From assembly GCA_930633525.1 (NCBI GenBank), contig CAKNFP010000001.1:3905501-3969500 (forward strand): DNA of 64,000 nt. The letters are read 5' to 3'. Positions 26,477-34,601 of this stretch are shown here, piece by piece; the first letter of the stretch is position 1, and each line of letters opens with the position of its first letter. The position numbers and the translations under genes are program-made. The DNA comes from Hyphomicrobiales bacterium (GTDB taxonomy: Bacteria > Pseudomonadota > Alphaproteobacteria > Rhizobiales > Beijerinckiaceae). The notes below the pieces were generated by a model, which did not search any database, was not told the DNA's origin, and saw only the letters and a list, made by a program, of their open reading frames with translations.

Positions 26477-28405
26477 TCAAAGGGCGGCAGAATCCTCCGC
26501 ATTGCCCGCAACACCGGTGATGCGGCGCTCCACAACGGCAAGGAGTTGCTCTGCCAAGGTATTCGCATCCGTCCCGGCCGCATCGAGATGGACGTCCGGC
26601 GCGGCTGGCGCCTCATAGCCTTGGCCGACGCCGGTGAATGTCGCGATACGTCCCTCACGTGCCCCGGCATAAAGCCCTTTGGGATCGCGTTCCGCGCAGA
26701 CTTCCAGCGGCGCATCGACGAACACTTCCAGGAAATCGCCATCGGCAAAACGGGCCCGGGCATTGGCGCGATCGTCGCGGAAGGGCGAGACGAAGGCGCA
26801 GATGACGATCAGGCCCGCATCGACCATCAGGCGCGCCACCTCGGCCGCGCGCCGCACGTTCTCGGCGCGCGCGGCGGCGTCGAAACCGAGATCGGCATTG
26901 AGCCCCTGCCGCAGGCTGTCTCCGTCGAGCACGGCCGTGTGGCGGCCCAGCGCGTGGAGCTTGCGTTCAAGCAGGTTGGCTATCGTCGACTTGCCCGAAC
27001 CGGGAAGCCCCGTCAGCCAGATCGTGAGGGGCCGCTGGCGCTTCAGCGCCGCTCGCGCATCACGATCGACATCAAAGCCGTGGCGATGGACATTGGTCGC
27101 GCCACGCGCCTCGCGGGCGAGCCCCGCCGCAACCGTGGCGTGGGTGAAACGGTCGATCAGGATGAAGGCGCCCGTTGCCCGGTTGTCCACATAGGCATCG
27201 AAAGCAACCGGCATCAGCATCTCGATCTCGACACGGCCGATCGCGTTGAGGCCAAACGACACCGCCGGGGCAACGGAGAGGGTCTCGACATCGAGGGAGT
27301 GGTCGATGGCGCTGATCCTGGCCGGCACCGTCCGCGTACCGATCTTCATGAGATAGCTGCGGCCGGCGACAGCCAGATCCTCGCCCATCCAGACGATATC
27401 GGCACTGAGGCGGCTCGCGACCGAGGGGCGCTCCTTGGGCGTGACCAGCACATCGCCGCGCGGCACATCGATCTCATCGGCGAGCACCAGCGTCACCGCG
27501 TCGCCGGCCGATGCCTGTTCCAGATCACGGTCGAAGGTCACGATCCGGGAGACCGTGCTCTGGTGGCCGGACACTGCCGTGACCACCACGTCGCCCACGG
27601 CGATCGTGCCGCCGACGACCGTGCCGGAAAAGCCGCGGAAAGACTGGTCCGGCCGGTTCACCCATTGCACGGGAAAGCGAAAGCCCGTCCGCGCGCTCGC
27701 CTCCTCGACATCGACCATTTCGAGATGGCTGAGCAGGGTCGGGCCTTCGTACCACGGCGTCGCCGCGCTCGCGGTGGAGATGTTGTCTCCGAAGCGCGCC
27801 GAGAGCGGGATCGGGGTGATCGAGACGAAGCCGAGCCCCTCCGCAAGGGCGGCGTAGTCAGCCGCCAAAGCCCGAAAGCGCGCCTCGTCATAGCCGACGA
27901 GGTCGATCTTGTTGATCGCGACGATGATATGGCGGATGCCCATCAGCGACGCGATGATGCTATGTCGCCGGGTCTGGGTCAGCAGGCCCTTGCGGGCGTC
28001 GACGAGGATGATCGCCAGTTCCGCGTTGGACGCGCCGGTCGCCATGTTGCGGGTGTATTGCTCGTGCCCGGGCGTGTCGGCCACGATGAAGGAGCGGCGT
28101 GGTGTGGAGAAATAGCGATGCGCGACGTCGATGGTGATGCCCTGCTCGCGCTCCTGCTCCAGCCCGTCCACCAGCAACGCGAAATCGATGTCGCCGCCTG
28201 TCGTGCCAACCCGCCGGGAGTCAGCCTCAAGCACGACGAGCTGGTCGTCGAACACCGCGTGAGTCTCGAACAGCAGACGCCCGATCAGCGTCGACTTGCC
28301 GTCATCGACCGAGCCGCAGGTGATGAAGCGCAGGAGCCCACGGTCAGCCGGCAAAAAGTCGACGGCGCGCGCCTCGGGTTCACGCGCAAGGGACAGCACA
28401 CTCAT
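26477..28405 (-). CDS. cysNC: Bifunctional sulfate adenylyltransferase subunit 1 / APS kinase (CysN-CysC fusion)
   Basis: Residues 1 to about 440 are the CysN GTPase: P-loop GSVDDGKST (31-39), DTPGHEQYTRN and NKIDLVGYD, followed by the beta-barrel domains. The C-terminal 200 residues are an APS kinase with its own P-loop GLPGSGKST, FVSPFRDDR and DPKGLYAGAREG. The fusion matches the rhizobial NodQ/CysNC layout. The GTPase drives APS synthesis by CysD; the kinase makes PAPS. The start overlaps the cysD stop by 1 nt (TGATG). It is the last gene of the sulfate operon. Confidence 0.96.
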   Translation of the reverse strand: MSVLSLAREPEARAVDFLPADRGLLRFITCGSVDDGKSTLIGRLLFETHAVFDDQLVVLEADSRRVGTTGGDIDFALLVDGLEQEREQGITIDVAHRYFSTPRRSFIVADTPGHEQYTRNMATGASNAELAIILVDARKGLLTQTRRHSIIASLMGIRHIIVAINKIDLVGYDEARFRALAADYAALAEGLGFVSITPIPLSARFGDNISTASAATPWYEGPTLLSHLEMVDVEEASARTGFRFPVQWVNRPDQSFRGFSGTVVGGTIAVGDVVVTAVSGHQSTVSRIVTFDRDLEQASAGDAVTLVLADEIDVPRGDVLVTPKERPSVASRLSADIVWMGEDLAVAGRSYLMKIGTRTVPARISAIDHSLDVETLSVAPAVSFGLNAIGRVEIEMLMPVAFDAYVDNRATGAFILIDRFTHATVAAGLAREARGATNVHRHGFDVDRDARAALKRQRPLTIWLTGLPGSGKSTIANLLERKLHALGRHTAVLDGDSLRQGLNADLGFDAAARAENVRRAAEVARLMVDAGLIVICAFVSPFRDDRANARARFADGDFLEVFVDAPLEVCAERDPKGLYAGAREGRIATFTGVGQGYEAPAAPDVHLDAAGTDANTLAEQLLAVVERRITGVAGNAEDSAAL

Positions 28406-29382
28406 CAGAAATACCCCTCGCGCTTCTTGCGCTCCATGGACGCCTGCCCGTCCTGGTCGATCACGCGGCCCTGTCGTTCAGACACCTTGGAGGCGAGCAA
28501 TTCGGCGACGATGTCGTCCAGCGTCGTCGCATCGGACGGGATAGCTCCCGTCAACGGGTAGCAGCCGAGCGTGCGGAAGCGGACGCGTTGCAACTCCGGC
28601 TGCTCGCCGGGGTCGAGCGGCATGCGCTCATCATCCACCATGATCAGCGCGCCATTGCGCTTCACGACCGGCCGCTCGGCGGCGAAATAGAGCGGCACCA
28701 CCGGAATGCCCTCGGCGGCGATATATTGCCAGACGTCGAGCTCGGTCCAATTGGAGAGAGGAAAGACCCGCATCGATTCGCCCGGCCCGATCCGCGTGTT
28801 GAACACCCGCCAGAGTTCCGGCCGCTGGCTGCGCGGATCCCAGGCATGGCTCGCCGTGCGGTGGGAGAAGATGCGCTCCTTGGCACGGCTCTTCTCCTCG
28901 TCCCGGCGAGCGCCGCCGAAGGCTGCGTCGAAGCCCCATGTGTCGAGAGCCTGCTTCAACCCCTCCGTCTTCATGACCTGCGTGTGCACGGCCGAGCCTG
29001 ACCGGAAAGGGTCGACGCCCCGCGCCACGCCATCCTCGTTCACATGAACGATAAGCTCCCAGTCGAGCGCCTTCGCGGTCTCGTCGCGGAAGGCGATCAT
29101 CTCGCGGAACTTCCAGGTCGTATCGACGTGCATGAGAGGGAATGGCGGCTTGGACGGAAAGAACGCCTTGCGCGCCAGATGCAGCATCACCGAGGAGTCC
29201 TTGCCGATCGAATAAAGCATCACCGGCTTGGCGAATTCGGCGGCGACCTCGCGCATGATGTGGATGGCCTCGGCTTCGAGGCGCTTGAGATGAGGCGACA
29301 GCGCGGGCCTGGCCTCACGATCGACGGTGAGAGCAGACAGGACGGCGTCACCGACGGGGTCAGCCCGCAAGGGATAGGTCAT
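28405..29382 (-). CDS. cysD: Sulfate adenylyltransferase subunit 2 CysD
   Basis: This 325-residue PP-loop ATP pyrophosphatase has [10 protein letters not shown] (58-67), [11 protein letters not shown] and the arginine-rich [16 protein letters not shown]. The C-terminus ends [23 protein letters not shown] in parts, typical of CysD. With CysN it makes adenosine 5'-phosphosulfate in the cytosol. A 75-bp gap with two copies of a 13-bp direct repeat (AGATCAGGCTTGG) separates it from the DUF934 gene. Confidence 0.97.
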   Translation of the reverse strand: MTYPLRADPVGDAVLSALTVDREARPALSPHLKRLEAEAIHIMREVAAEFAKPVMLYSIGKDSSVMLHLARKAFFPSKPPFPLMHVDTTWKFREMIAFRDETAKALDWELIVHVNEDGVARGVDPFRSGSAVHTQVMKTEGLKQALDTWGFDAAFGGARRDEEKSRAKERIFSHRTASHAWDPRSQRPELWRVFNTRIGPGESMRVFPLSNWTELDVWQYIAAEGIPVVPLYFAAERPVVKRNGALIMVDDERMPLDPGEQPELQRVRFRTLGCYPLTGAIPSDATTLDDIVAELLASKVSERQGRVIDQDGQASMERKKREGYF

Positions 29383-29457
29383 TGCATCGATCCTGAATGG
29401 GCGCCCCGGGTCAGCCGGGCCGCCTTACTAAGCTTGGCCAGATCAGGCTTGGTCAGA

Positions 29458-29979
29458 TCAGGCTTGGCCGGGCGTCACGCGGAGTCTCGGCCGGTCAGCG
29501 GGAGGCCCGACCTCCGCGGCATCGACCGCCGCAGGCTGGTAGTGCCTGTGCACGAATTTGATCGCCCCCTTCTCCAAAGCGGCGATGGTTCCGGGATGGG
29601 TCACGTCCAATGCATCGAAACCGCAGCGATGCAGGGAATTCACCTGATCCCGCAAGATGTTGCCGGTCGCTCGCAACTCACCGGCGAAACCGTGCCGTTC
29701 GCGCAGCAGGCGGGCGGTTGAGTAGGAGCGTCCATCGTTGAACTTGGGGAAGGCGAGCGCGATCACAGCGAAGCGGCCGAGATCCCCCTCGATCTCCTCC
29801 AGCCCCTCCCCCGGTTGCAACAGCAGCCCGAGCGGCGCGTTGCGGGCGGCGAGGACGTCCCGCTCGGCGAGATACCGTGCCTTGCTGACGATGACTGAGC
29901 GATCCGCCGGCAGGGCCTCGTCGTCGGCGAGGGTCTGCCAGGGGTCGTCGACGAAGGTTCCGTTCTTGAACAGGGGCAT
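29458..29979 (-). CDS. DUF934 family protein of the sulfite-reductase operon
   Basis: This 173-residue protein begins MPLFKNGTFVDDPWQ and contains FPKFNDGRSYSTARLLRERHGFAGELRATG, the DUF934 core. The family is regularly found beside cysI/cysH in alpha- and betaproteobacteria; its biochemical role is not established and it may help assemble or feed sulfite reductase. The ATG at 29979 has AAGGAG 8 nt upstream. An open frame continues upstream to 30144 but runs through repeat DNA. Confidence 0.9.
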   Translation of the reverse strand: MPLFKNGTFVDDPWQTLADDEALPADRSVIVSKARYLAERDVLAARNAPLGLLLQPGEGLEEIEGDLGRFAVIALAFPKFNDGRSYSTARLLRERHGFAGELRATGNILRDQVNSLHRCGFDALDVTHPGTIAALEKGAIKFVHRHYQPAAVDAAEVGPPADRPRLRVTPGQA

Positions 29980-30001
29980 CAGGCGCTCCTTCTCTCGACG
30001 C

Positions 30002-30053
30002 CGGAGCATGCTGCGAAAAAGTGTGAGCGGTTTTTCGCCAAAAGCATGCTCCG
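30002..30053. repeat. Palindromic intergenic repeat, family A (copy 2)
   Basis: Outer arms CGGAGCATGCT/AGCATGCTCCG (11 bp, perfect) enclose inner arms GCGAAAAA/TTTTTCGC. The core (AAAAGTGTGAGCGG) aligns with copy 1 at 9015-9060. It lies between cysH and the DUF934 gene inside the operon. Confidence 0.8.
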
Positions 30054-30066
30054 ATATTCTGAAATT

Positions 30067-30118
30067 GATCAGGTTAGCTGCGTTCAGATGGATCCGTCTG
30101 AACGTAGCTAACCTGATC
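30067..30118. repeat. 52-bp inverted repeat at the 3' end of cysH
   Basis: Two 26-nt arms meet at a central GGATCC-type palindrome; left arm GATCAGGTTAGCTGCGTTCA and right arm ending GAACGTAGCTAACCTGATC pair with only two mismatches. It overlaps the last 11 bp of cysH. There is no T tract. It may be part of a mosaic repeat with the adjacent family A copy, or an RNA processing signal. Confidence 0.75.
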
Positions 30119-30992
30119 TCGCTGCGCTGACATGAATGCCGCATTCCACCTTGCCTTGACCACGCCAGCGGCCCGCCCGCGGGTCCTCGCCCGGCGCAAC
30201 CTGGCTAGTGCAGGGGGCGCAGCCGATCGACGGATAACCTTGCGGCACCAGGGGATGGATGGGCAGGTCATGGGCGCGCATATAGGCTGTTATCTCCGGT
30301 GCGCCCCAGGAGGCGAGCGGGGAAATCTTGATATGCGTGTCGTCGGCCTCGACCACCGCGAGTGCTGTCCGCGTGGTCGCCTGATAGCGCTTGCGGCCGG
30401 TGATCCAGGCCGTGAAGGGCAGGAGTGCAGCCGCCAACGGCTCGACCTTGCGCAGGTGACAGCAGCGGTCGGGATCGACATTGAACAGGGCATGCCAGGG
30501 ATCGGCCTGTTCCATCACGGCCCGCTGCGGCCCGACCGTGCGCACATCGGCGAGCCCGAGCCGTGCGACGAGCGTATCGCGATAGGCGAGCGTCTCCGGG
30601 AACAGGCGCAGCGTATCGACGAAGACGACGGGCAGATGCCGATCGATCGCCGCCGCCATGTGGAGCAGCACGGCCGATTCCGCGCCGAAGCTCGACACCA
30701 GCGCAAGCTCCCCGGGGAACCGCGCGATCGCCTCCCTCAGCACCGCCTCGGGCGCGAGCTGGCCGATCTCCGCATCGAGCGCCGCGGCGCGGTCGTGATG
30801 CTCCGTCTCGACCACAGAGCGATCGCTTGATGGAGGGTGGTCCCCTCTCCCCGGTGGGGAGAGGGACAGGGTGAGGGGAGGCGAACTTTCCTGGTCGGGC
30901 TGGGTCCCCCTCACTCCAACCCTCTCCCCACCGGGGAGAGGGAGCGCCAGATCGGCCTGCCCCGAATTGGACAAGGACTCGTCATTTTGCAT
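30108..30992 (-). CDS. cysH: Adenylyl-sulfate (APS-type) reductase CysH with repeat-derived N-terminal extension
   Basis: The catalytic part (about 235 residues) has PP-loop-like LVSSFGAESAVLLH, and the cysteine set CCHLRKVEPL, IGCAPCT and the terminal KVECGIH. The CC...CxxC pattern binds a 4Fe-4S cluster and marks APS rather than PAPS reductases. The ATG at 30992 overlaps the cysI stop; from there the frame stays open through a GC-rich palindromic repeat (30837-30945), which would encode about 37 Pro/Gly/Ser-rich residues. Alternatively translation begins at GTG 30815, giving the normal length, but no ribosome site is seen there. Confidence 0.88.
   Translation of the reverse strand: MQNDESLSNSGQADLALPLPGGERVGVRGTQPDQESSPPLTLSLSPPGRGDHPPSSDRSVVETEHHDRAAALDAEIGQLAPEAVLREAIARFPGELALVSSFGAESAVLLHMAAAIDRHLPVVFVDTLRLFPETLAYRDTLVARLGLADVRTVGPQRAVMEQADPWHALFNVDPDRCCHLRKVEPLAAALLPFTAWITGRKRYQATTRTALAVVEADDTHIKISPLASWGAPEITAYMRAHDLPIHPLVPQGYPSIGCAPCTSQVAPGEDPRAGRWRGQGKVECGIHVSAARSG
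30837..30945. repeat. Palindromic repeat, family B (copy 1), within the cysH 5' region
   Basis: Two GC-rich hairpins, CCCTCTCCCC-GGT-GGGGAGAGGG at 30843-30865 and its near-mirror at 30920-30942, are arranged as a large inverted repeat with inner ACAGGGTGAGGGG/CCCCTCACTCC arms. A related copy is at 58991-59086. It lies inside the open frame between the cysI stop and the conserved part of cysH. Confidence 0.85.
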
Positions 30993-32646
30993 CGGCATAG
31001 AGCGCCTCCTGGAAAGGCGTCTCGCCGATCCGCCGGAAGCAGGCGAGGAAGGTCTCGTCGGCATTCTCACGGCGCGCGAGATAAGTCTCCACGATCGTCT
31101 CGATGGCATCGACCACTTCCGCGGAGGAGAAGCCCTTGCCGACGATCTCACCAAGGCTCGCATGCTGGTCGCCGGAGCCGCCGAGGGTGATCTGGTAGAA
31201 TTCCTCGCCTTTGCGATCGACGCCGAGAATGCCGATGTGGCCGACGTGGTGGTGGCCGCAGGCATTGATGCAGCCCGAAATCTTCACCTTGAGATCCCCG
31301 ATCAGCGTCTGGCGCTCATGGTCGCCGAAGCGCTCGGCGATGCGCTGTGCGAGCGGGATCGAGCGTGCATTGGCGAGCGAGCAATAATCGAGCCCGGGGC
31401 AGGCGATGATGTCCGATATCAGGCCGGCATTGGGGGTCGCGAGGCCGACCTTCTGTAGAAGCGCGAAGACCTCCGGCAGATCGTCCAGCTTCACATGGGG
31501 CAGCACGAGGTTCTGCTCGTGGCTGACGCGCAGCTCGTTGGCCGAGTAGCGCTCGGCAATGTCGGCGATCGCCTCCATCTGGTCGGAGGTGACATCGCCG
31601 GGCACAGCGCCGATCGCCTTCAGCGAGATCGTCACGATGCCGTAGCCCGGCACCTGGTGCGGGACAAGATTGCGGGTGACGAAATGGCTGAGCGCGGCAT
31701 CCGCCTCGGCAGCCGCGTCCAGGCGCGCCGATCGCTGGGGCAGATCGTCGAGCTTCGGCGGTGCGAAATAGGCGCGGATGCGATCGATCTCGCTTTGCGG
31801 CAGCGTCAGCCGCCCCTGCGCGCGGATCGCCTCATATTCCGCCTCGACCTGACGGGAGATTTCCTCCGTGCCGGCCTCGTGCAGGAGGATCTTCACCCGC
31901 GCCTTGTACTTGTTGTCCCGTCGGCCGAACAGGTTGTAGACGCGCAGAATCGCCTCGCAATAGCTGAGCAGCTCCGCCTCGGGCAGGAAGTCGCGCAGCT
32001 TCTTGGCGATGAAGGGCGAGCGTCCCAGGCCTCCGCCGACATAGACGCCGAAGCCGATTTCGCCGGCGTCGTCGCGCTTCACCTCCAGGCCGATGTCATG
32101 GATCTGGATCGCCGCGCGATCGTCTGTCGCGGCGGACACCGCGATCTTGAACTTGCGCGGCAGATAGGTGAATTCCGGGTGCAGAGAGGACCACTGGCGC
32201 AGGATCTCGGCGTAGACACGCGGATCCGCCACCTCATCGGCCGCGGCGCCGGCGAAATGATCCGCCGAGACATTGCGGATGCAGTTGCCCGAGGTCTGGA
32301 TGGCGTGCATCTCCACCTCGGCCAGCGCGCTCAGCACATCCGGCACATCCTTCAGGTTGATCCAGTGGAACTGCAGGTTCTGCCTAGTGGTGAAATGCCC
32401 ATAGCCGCGATCATAGCGGCGGCCGATATCGGCAAGCCGTCGCAATTGCCGTGGGGTCAGGGTGCCGTAGGGGATGGCGATCCGCAGCATGTAGGCGTGG
32501 AGTTGCAGGTAGAGCCCATTCATCAGCCTGAGCGGCTTGAACTCGTCTTCCGTCAACTCGCCGCTCAGGCGCCGGGCGACCTGATCGCGGAATTCCTCGA
32601 CGCGCTCGGTCACGAACTGACGGTCGAATTCGTCATAGCGGTACAT
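30982..32646 (-). CDS. cysI: Sulfite reductase hemoprotein subunit CysI (nitrite/sulfite reductase family)
   Basis: This 554-residue siroheme and 4Fe-4S enzyme has two tandem ferredoxin-like/siroheme half-domains. The cluster-ligand motifs are CPGLDYC and GCINACGHHH in the C-terminal half, and siroheme-contact RRYDRGYGHFTTRQNLQFHW in the N-terminal half. It reduces sulfite to sulfide with six electrons. No flavoprotein subunit is nearby, so the donor is probably ferredoxin. Assignment to sulfite rather than nitrite rests on the cys context. It overlaps cysH. Confidence 0.95.
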   Translation of the reverse strand: MYRYDEFDRQFVTERVEEFRDQVARRLSGELTEDEFKPLRLMNGLYLQLHAYMLRIAIPYGTLTPRQLRRLADIGRRYDRGYGHFTTRQNLQFHWINLKDVPDVLSALAEVEMHAIQTSGNCIRNVSADHFAGAAADEVADPRVYAEILRQWSSLHPEFTYLPRKFKIAVSAATDDRAAIQIHDIGLEVKRDDAGEIGFGVYVGGGLGRSPFIAKKLRDFLPEAELLSYCEAILRVYNLFGRRDNKYKARVKILLHEAGTEEISRQVEAEYEAIRAQGRLTLPQSEIDRIRAYFAPPKLDDLPQRSARLDAAAEADAALSHFVTRNLVPHQVPGYGIVTISLKAIGAVPGDVTSDQMEAIADIAERYSANELRVSHEQNLVLPHVKLDDLPEVFALLQKVGLATPNAGLISDIIACPGLDYCSLANARSIPLAQRIAERFGDHERQTLIGDLKVKISGCINACGHHHVGHIGILGVDRKGEEFYQITLGGSGDQHASLGEIVGKGFSSAEVVDAIETIVETYLARRENADETFLACFRRIGETPFQEALYADAK

Positions 32647-32678
32647 CGTTCAATTCCTTGATAGGCTGGGCCGCAGCC

Positions 32679-33005
32679 TCAGACGACCGCGCCTTCGGCG
32701 ATACGGTGCAACGTGCTGGCGGTCGGCCCGCCCGCAGCGCGAATAATCTCCCGCAGGAGGACCGGCACGCGACCGCCGTCCACGTCCCTCACTTCGACCA
32801 GATAAGGCTCGACCACGATATTGCGGGCAGCCGCCTCCAGCCCCCGCGCATTGAGGGCCGCTGCCGCCTCGGCATCATCCGCGACGGCCGCCTCGCCGAT
32901 ATCACGCGACCAGCCGCCGTCCGCCTTCAGAAAAACGACCCATCCGGTATCGAGGGCATTGGCCGTGACCACCTTGGGGCCGGCCTTCTTGGCATCGCGC
33001 TTCAT
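32679..33005 (-). CDS. DUF2849 family protein
   Basis: This 108-residue protein has the DUF2849 pattern: VVTANALDTGWVVFLKADGGW, then an acidic AVADDAEAAAAL stretch and VEPYLVEVRD. It is a small conserved partner found between cysG and cysI in many alphaproteobacteria. The function is unknown; the fixed position suggests a link with siroheme enzyme assembly or electron delivery. It is 4 nt from the cysG stop and 32 nt from the cysI start. Confidence 0.9.
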   Translation of the reverse strand: MKRDAKKAGPKVVTANALDTGWVVFLKADGGWSRDIGEAAVADDAEAAAALNARGLEAAARNIVVEPYLVEVRDVDGGRVPVLLREIIRAAGGPTASTLHRIAEGAVV

Positions 33006-33009
33006 GGCA

Positions 33010-34467
33010 TTACACGTTTTCGGAGATAAGGGATTTGTGGGAAACGCGGGATGTCAGGCCGGCCGGACACCGGCCCTCGGCCGCAAACGGCTCACCGGCG
33101 CCCGCCCCGTAGTCCACGGCATCGCCAACGAGGATCATCACCGGACCCGTGACGTCGTCACGTGTGGCGAGTGCCCCGAGTTCGGCCAATGTGCCGGAGA
33201 AGATGCGGCGCTCGGTGCGTCCCGCATTCTCGACCGCCACCACAGGGGTAGCAGGGGAGAGCCCTTCCCCCTCGAGCCGCCGACGAACGTCACCGGCAAC
33301 ACTGGCGCCCATGTAAACGGCAATCGTGCCGCCCGTTCTCGCGACCTCGGCCCAGCCCGCCGGCTCCGCGCCATCGGCGCCGTGGCCGGTCGCGAAGGCA
33401 AGAGAGGACGAAACGCCGCGCAGCGTCAGCGGAACACCGGCATCCGCGGCTGCCGCCAGCGCCGATGTGACGCCGGGAACGATCTCATGGCGGATGCCCG
33501 CAGCGCGGAGCGCGGCGAGTTCCTCACCCGCCCGGCCAAACACCAGGGGATCCCCGGCCTTGAGGCGCGCCACCTGCTTGCCCTCGCGCGCGAGCCGAAC
33601 GAGGAGCGCGTCGATCTCATGCTGGGGAACGGAATGGTGCCCCTTGGCCTTGCCGACTGAAATACGTTCGGCGTCGCGGCGACCCATCTCGACGACCTCG
33701 GCGGGCACGAGGCGATCATGGACGATCACATCGGCCTGCTGGAGCAGGCGCTGCGCCCTCAAGGTGAGGAGGTCGGTCGCGCCGGGTCCCGCGCCGATCA
33801 GCCAGACCACGCCTTCATTGGCCTCGAAGCTCTCACCTAGTACGGACAGTGCGGCACGGCGGGCGCCAGCCAGGTCGCCGGACAAGGCGAGGTCGGCGCT
33901 GCGGCCGTCGAACAGACGTGCCCAGAAGCGCCGACGATGGCGCGCCGTACCCAGCGAGGCCATGACGGCATCGCGCAGGGAGGCGGCAAGCTCGCCGAGC
34001 CTGCCGAACTCCGGCGGCAACAGCATCTCGATAGCCGCGCGCACGCGCTGAGCCAGCACAGGCGCATAGCCATCCGTCGAAATCGCCACCGCCACAGGGG
34101 CGCGATCGACGATTGCCGGCACCGCGAAGTCTGACAGATGCGGCCGGTCGACCACGTTCACCGGCACGCTGGCCTGCCGCCCGAGCGCCGCAAGCGCTGC
34201 GTCCTGGACCTCGTCATCGGTCGCCACGAAGAGAAGCGCGGCCCCGGTGACGTCCACCAGCGTCAGGTCCCGCGCGATATGCGGAATGCGATGCGCATGC
34301 GCGAAGGCGGCCAGTTCGCCGTCGATATCCGGGGACACGAGCGTAAGCCGCGCCTCGCTCCGCACGAGGAGGCGCAACTTCGCGAGCGCGGGCTCTCCGC
34401 CGCCAGCCACGACCACAGCCTTGCCGGCAACGTCATAGGATACGGGAAAGAAGCGCAAGCGAGGCAA
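33010..34467 (-). CDS. cysG: Siroheme synthase CysG (trifunctional)
   Basis: This 485-residue fusion has an N-terminal precorrin-2 dehydrogenase/ferrochelatase (VVVAGGGEPALAKLRLL, LLFVATDD, VNVVDRPHLSDFAVPAIVDR). The C-terminal uroporphyrinogen-III methyltransferase starts near VWLIGAGPGATDLLTLRA and carries HDRLV, LKAGDPLVFGRAGEE and VPGVTSALAA. It makes siroheme for CysI. The only start consistent with the family is a TTG at 34467. A four-codon frame (ATG-CGG-TGT-TGA, 34480-34469) ends 1 nt before it, which may allow reinitiation or be chance. Confidence 0.95.
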   Translation of the reverse strand: MPRLRFFPVSYDVAGKAVVVAGGGEPALAKLRLLVRSEARLTLVSPDIDGELAAFAHAHRIPHIARDLTLVDVTGAALLFVATDDEVQDAALAALGRQASVPVNVVDRPHLSDFAVPAIVDRAPVAVAISTDGYAPVLAQRVRAAIEMLLPPEFGRLGELAASLRDAVMASLGTARHRRRFWARLFDGRSADLALSGDLAGARRAALSVLGESFEANEGVVWLIGAGPGATDLLTLRAQRLLQQADVIVHDRLVPAEVVEMGRRDAERISVGKAKGHHSVPQHEIDALLVRLAREGKQVARLKAGDPLVFGRAGEELAALRAAGIRHEIVPGVTSALAAAADAGVPLTLRGVSSSLAFATGHGADGAEPAGWAEVARTGGTIAVYMGASVAGDVRRRLEGEGLSPATPVVAVENAGRTERRIFSGTLAELGALATRDDVTGPVMILVGDAVDYGAGAGEPFAAEGRCPAGLTSRVSHKSLISENV

Positions 34468-34477
34468 ATCAACACCG

Positions 34478-34601
34478 CATGATCGTAAAATTTATAAATT
34501 ACGATAACATGCGTAAATTTTAAATAAAATACAAAATTTGTCAGTATTTTATTTATAAAATCGTCCGTTAAAGAAACGCCCCTTCCTCGAAACTCACTCC
34601 A
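34478..34601. promoter_or_regulatory. AT-rich control region upstream of the cysG operon
   Basis: About 100 bp of very AT-rich DNA sits between cysA and cysG. It holds a perfect inverted repeat ATTTTAT-TT-ATAAAAT (34546-34561) and CGTAA-N10-TTACG (34484-34503). These are candidate sites for a sulphur or siroheme-enzyme regulator controlling the downstream seven genes. No terminator for cysA is seen, so read-through from the transport genes is also possible. Confidence 0.5.

Noticed and set aside
26546..28561. A 671-codon plus-strand frame opposite cysNC and cysD
   Set aside because: It is an antisense shadow of two clearly conserved genes, rich in Arg, Asp, His and Gly, with no recognisable domain. 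Long antisense frames are common at this GC content.
30837..30945. CRISPR or terminator interpretation of the double hairpin
   Set aside because: There are only two mirrored units with no spacers, no T tract, and a matching copy at 58991-59086. A dispersed palindromic repeat fits better.
31495..32661. A 388-codon plus-strand frame opposite cysI
   Set aside because: It is the antisense of a gene with siroheme and cluster motifs and shows no independent support.
34469..34480. Four-codon Met-Arg-Cys-stop frame just before the cysG TTG start
   Set aside because: Suggestive next to sulphur genes, but such short frames occur by chance and no ribosome site precedes it. It is mentioned under cysG only.
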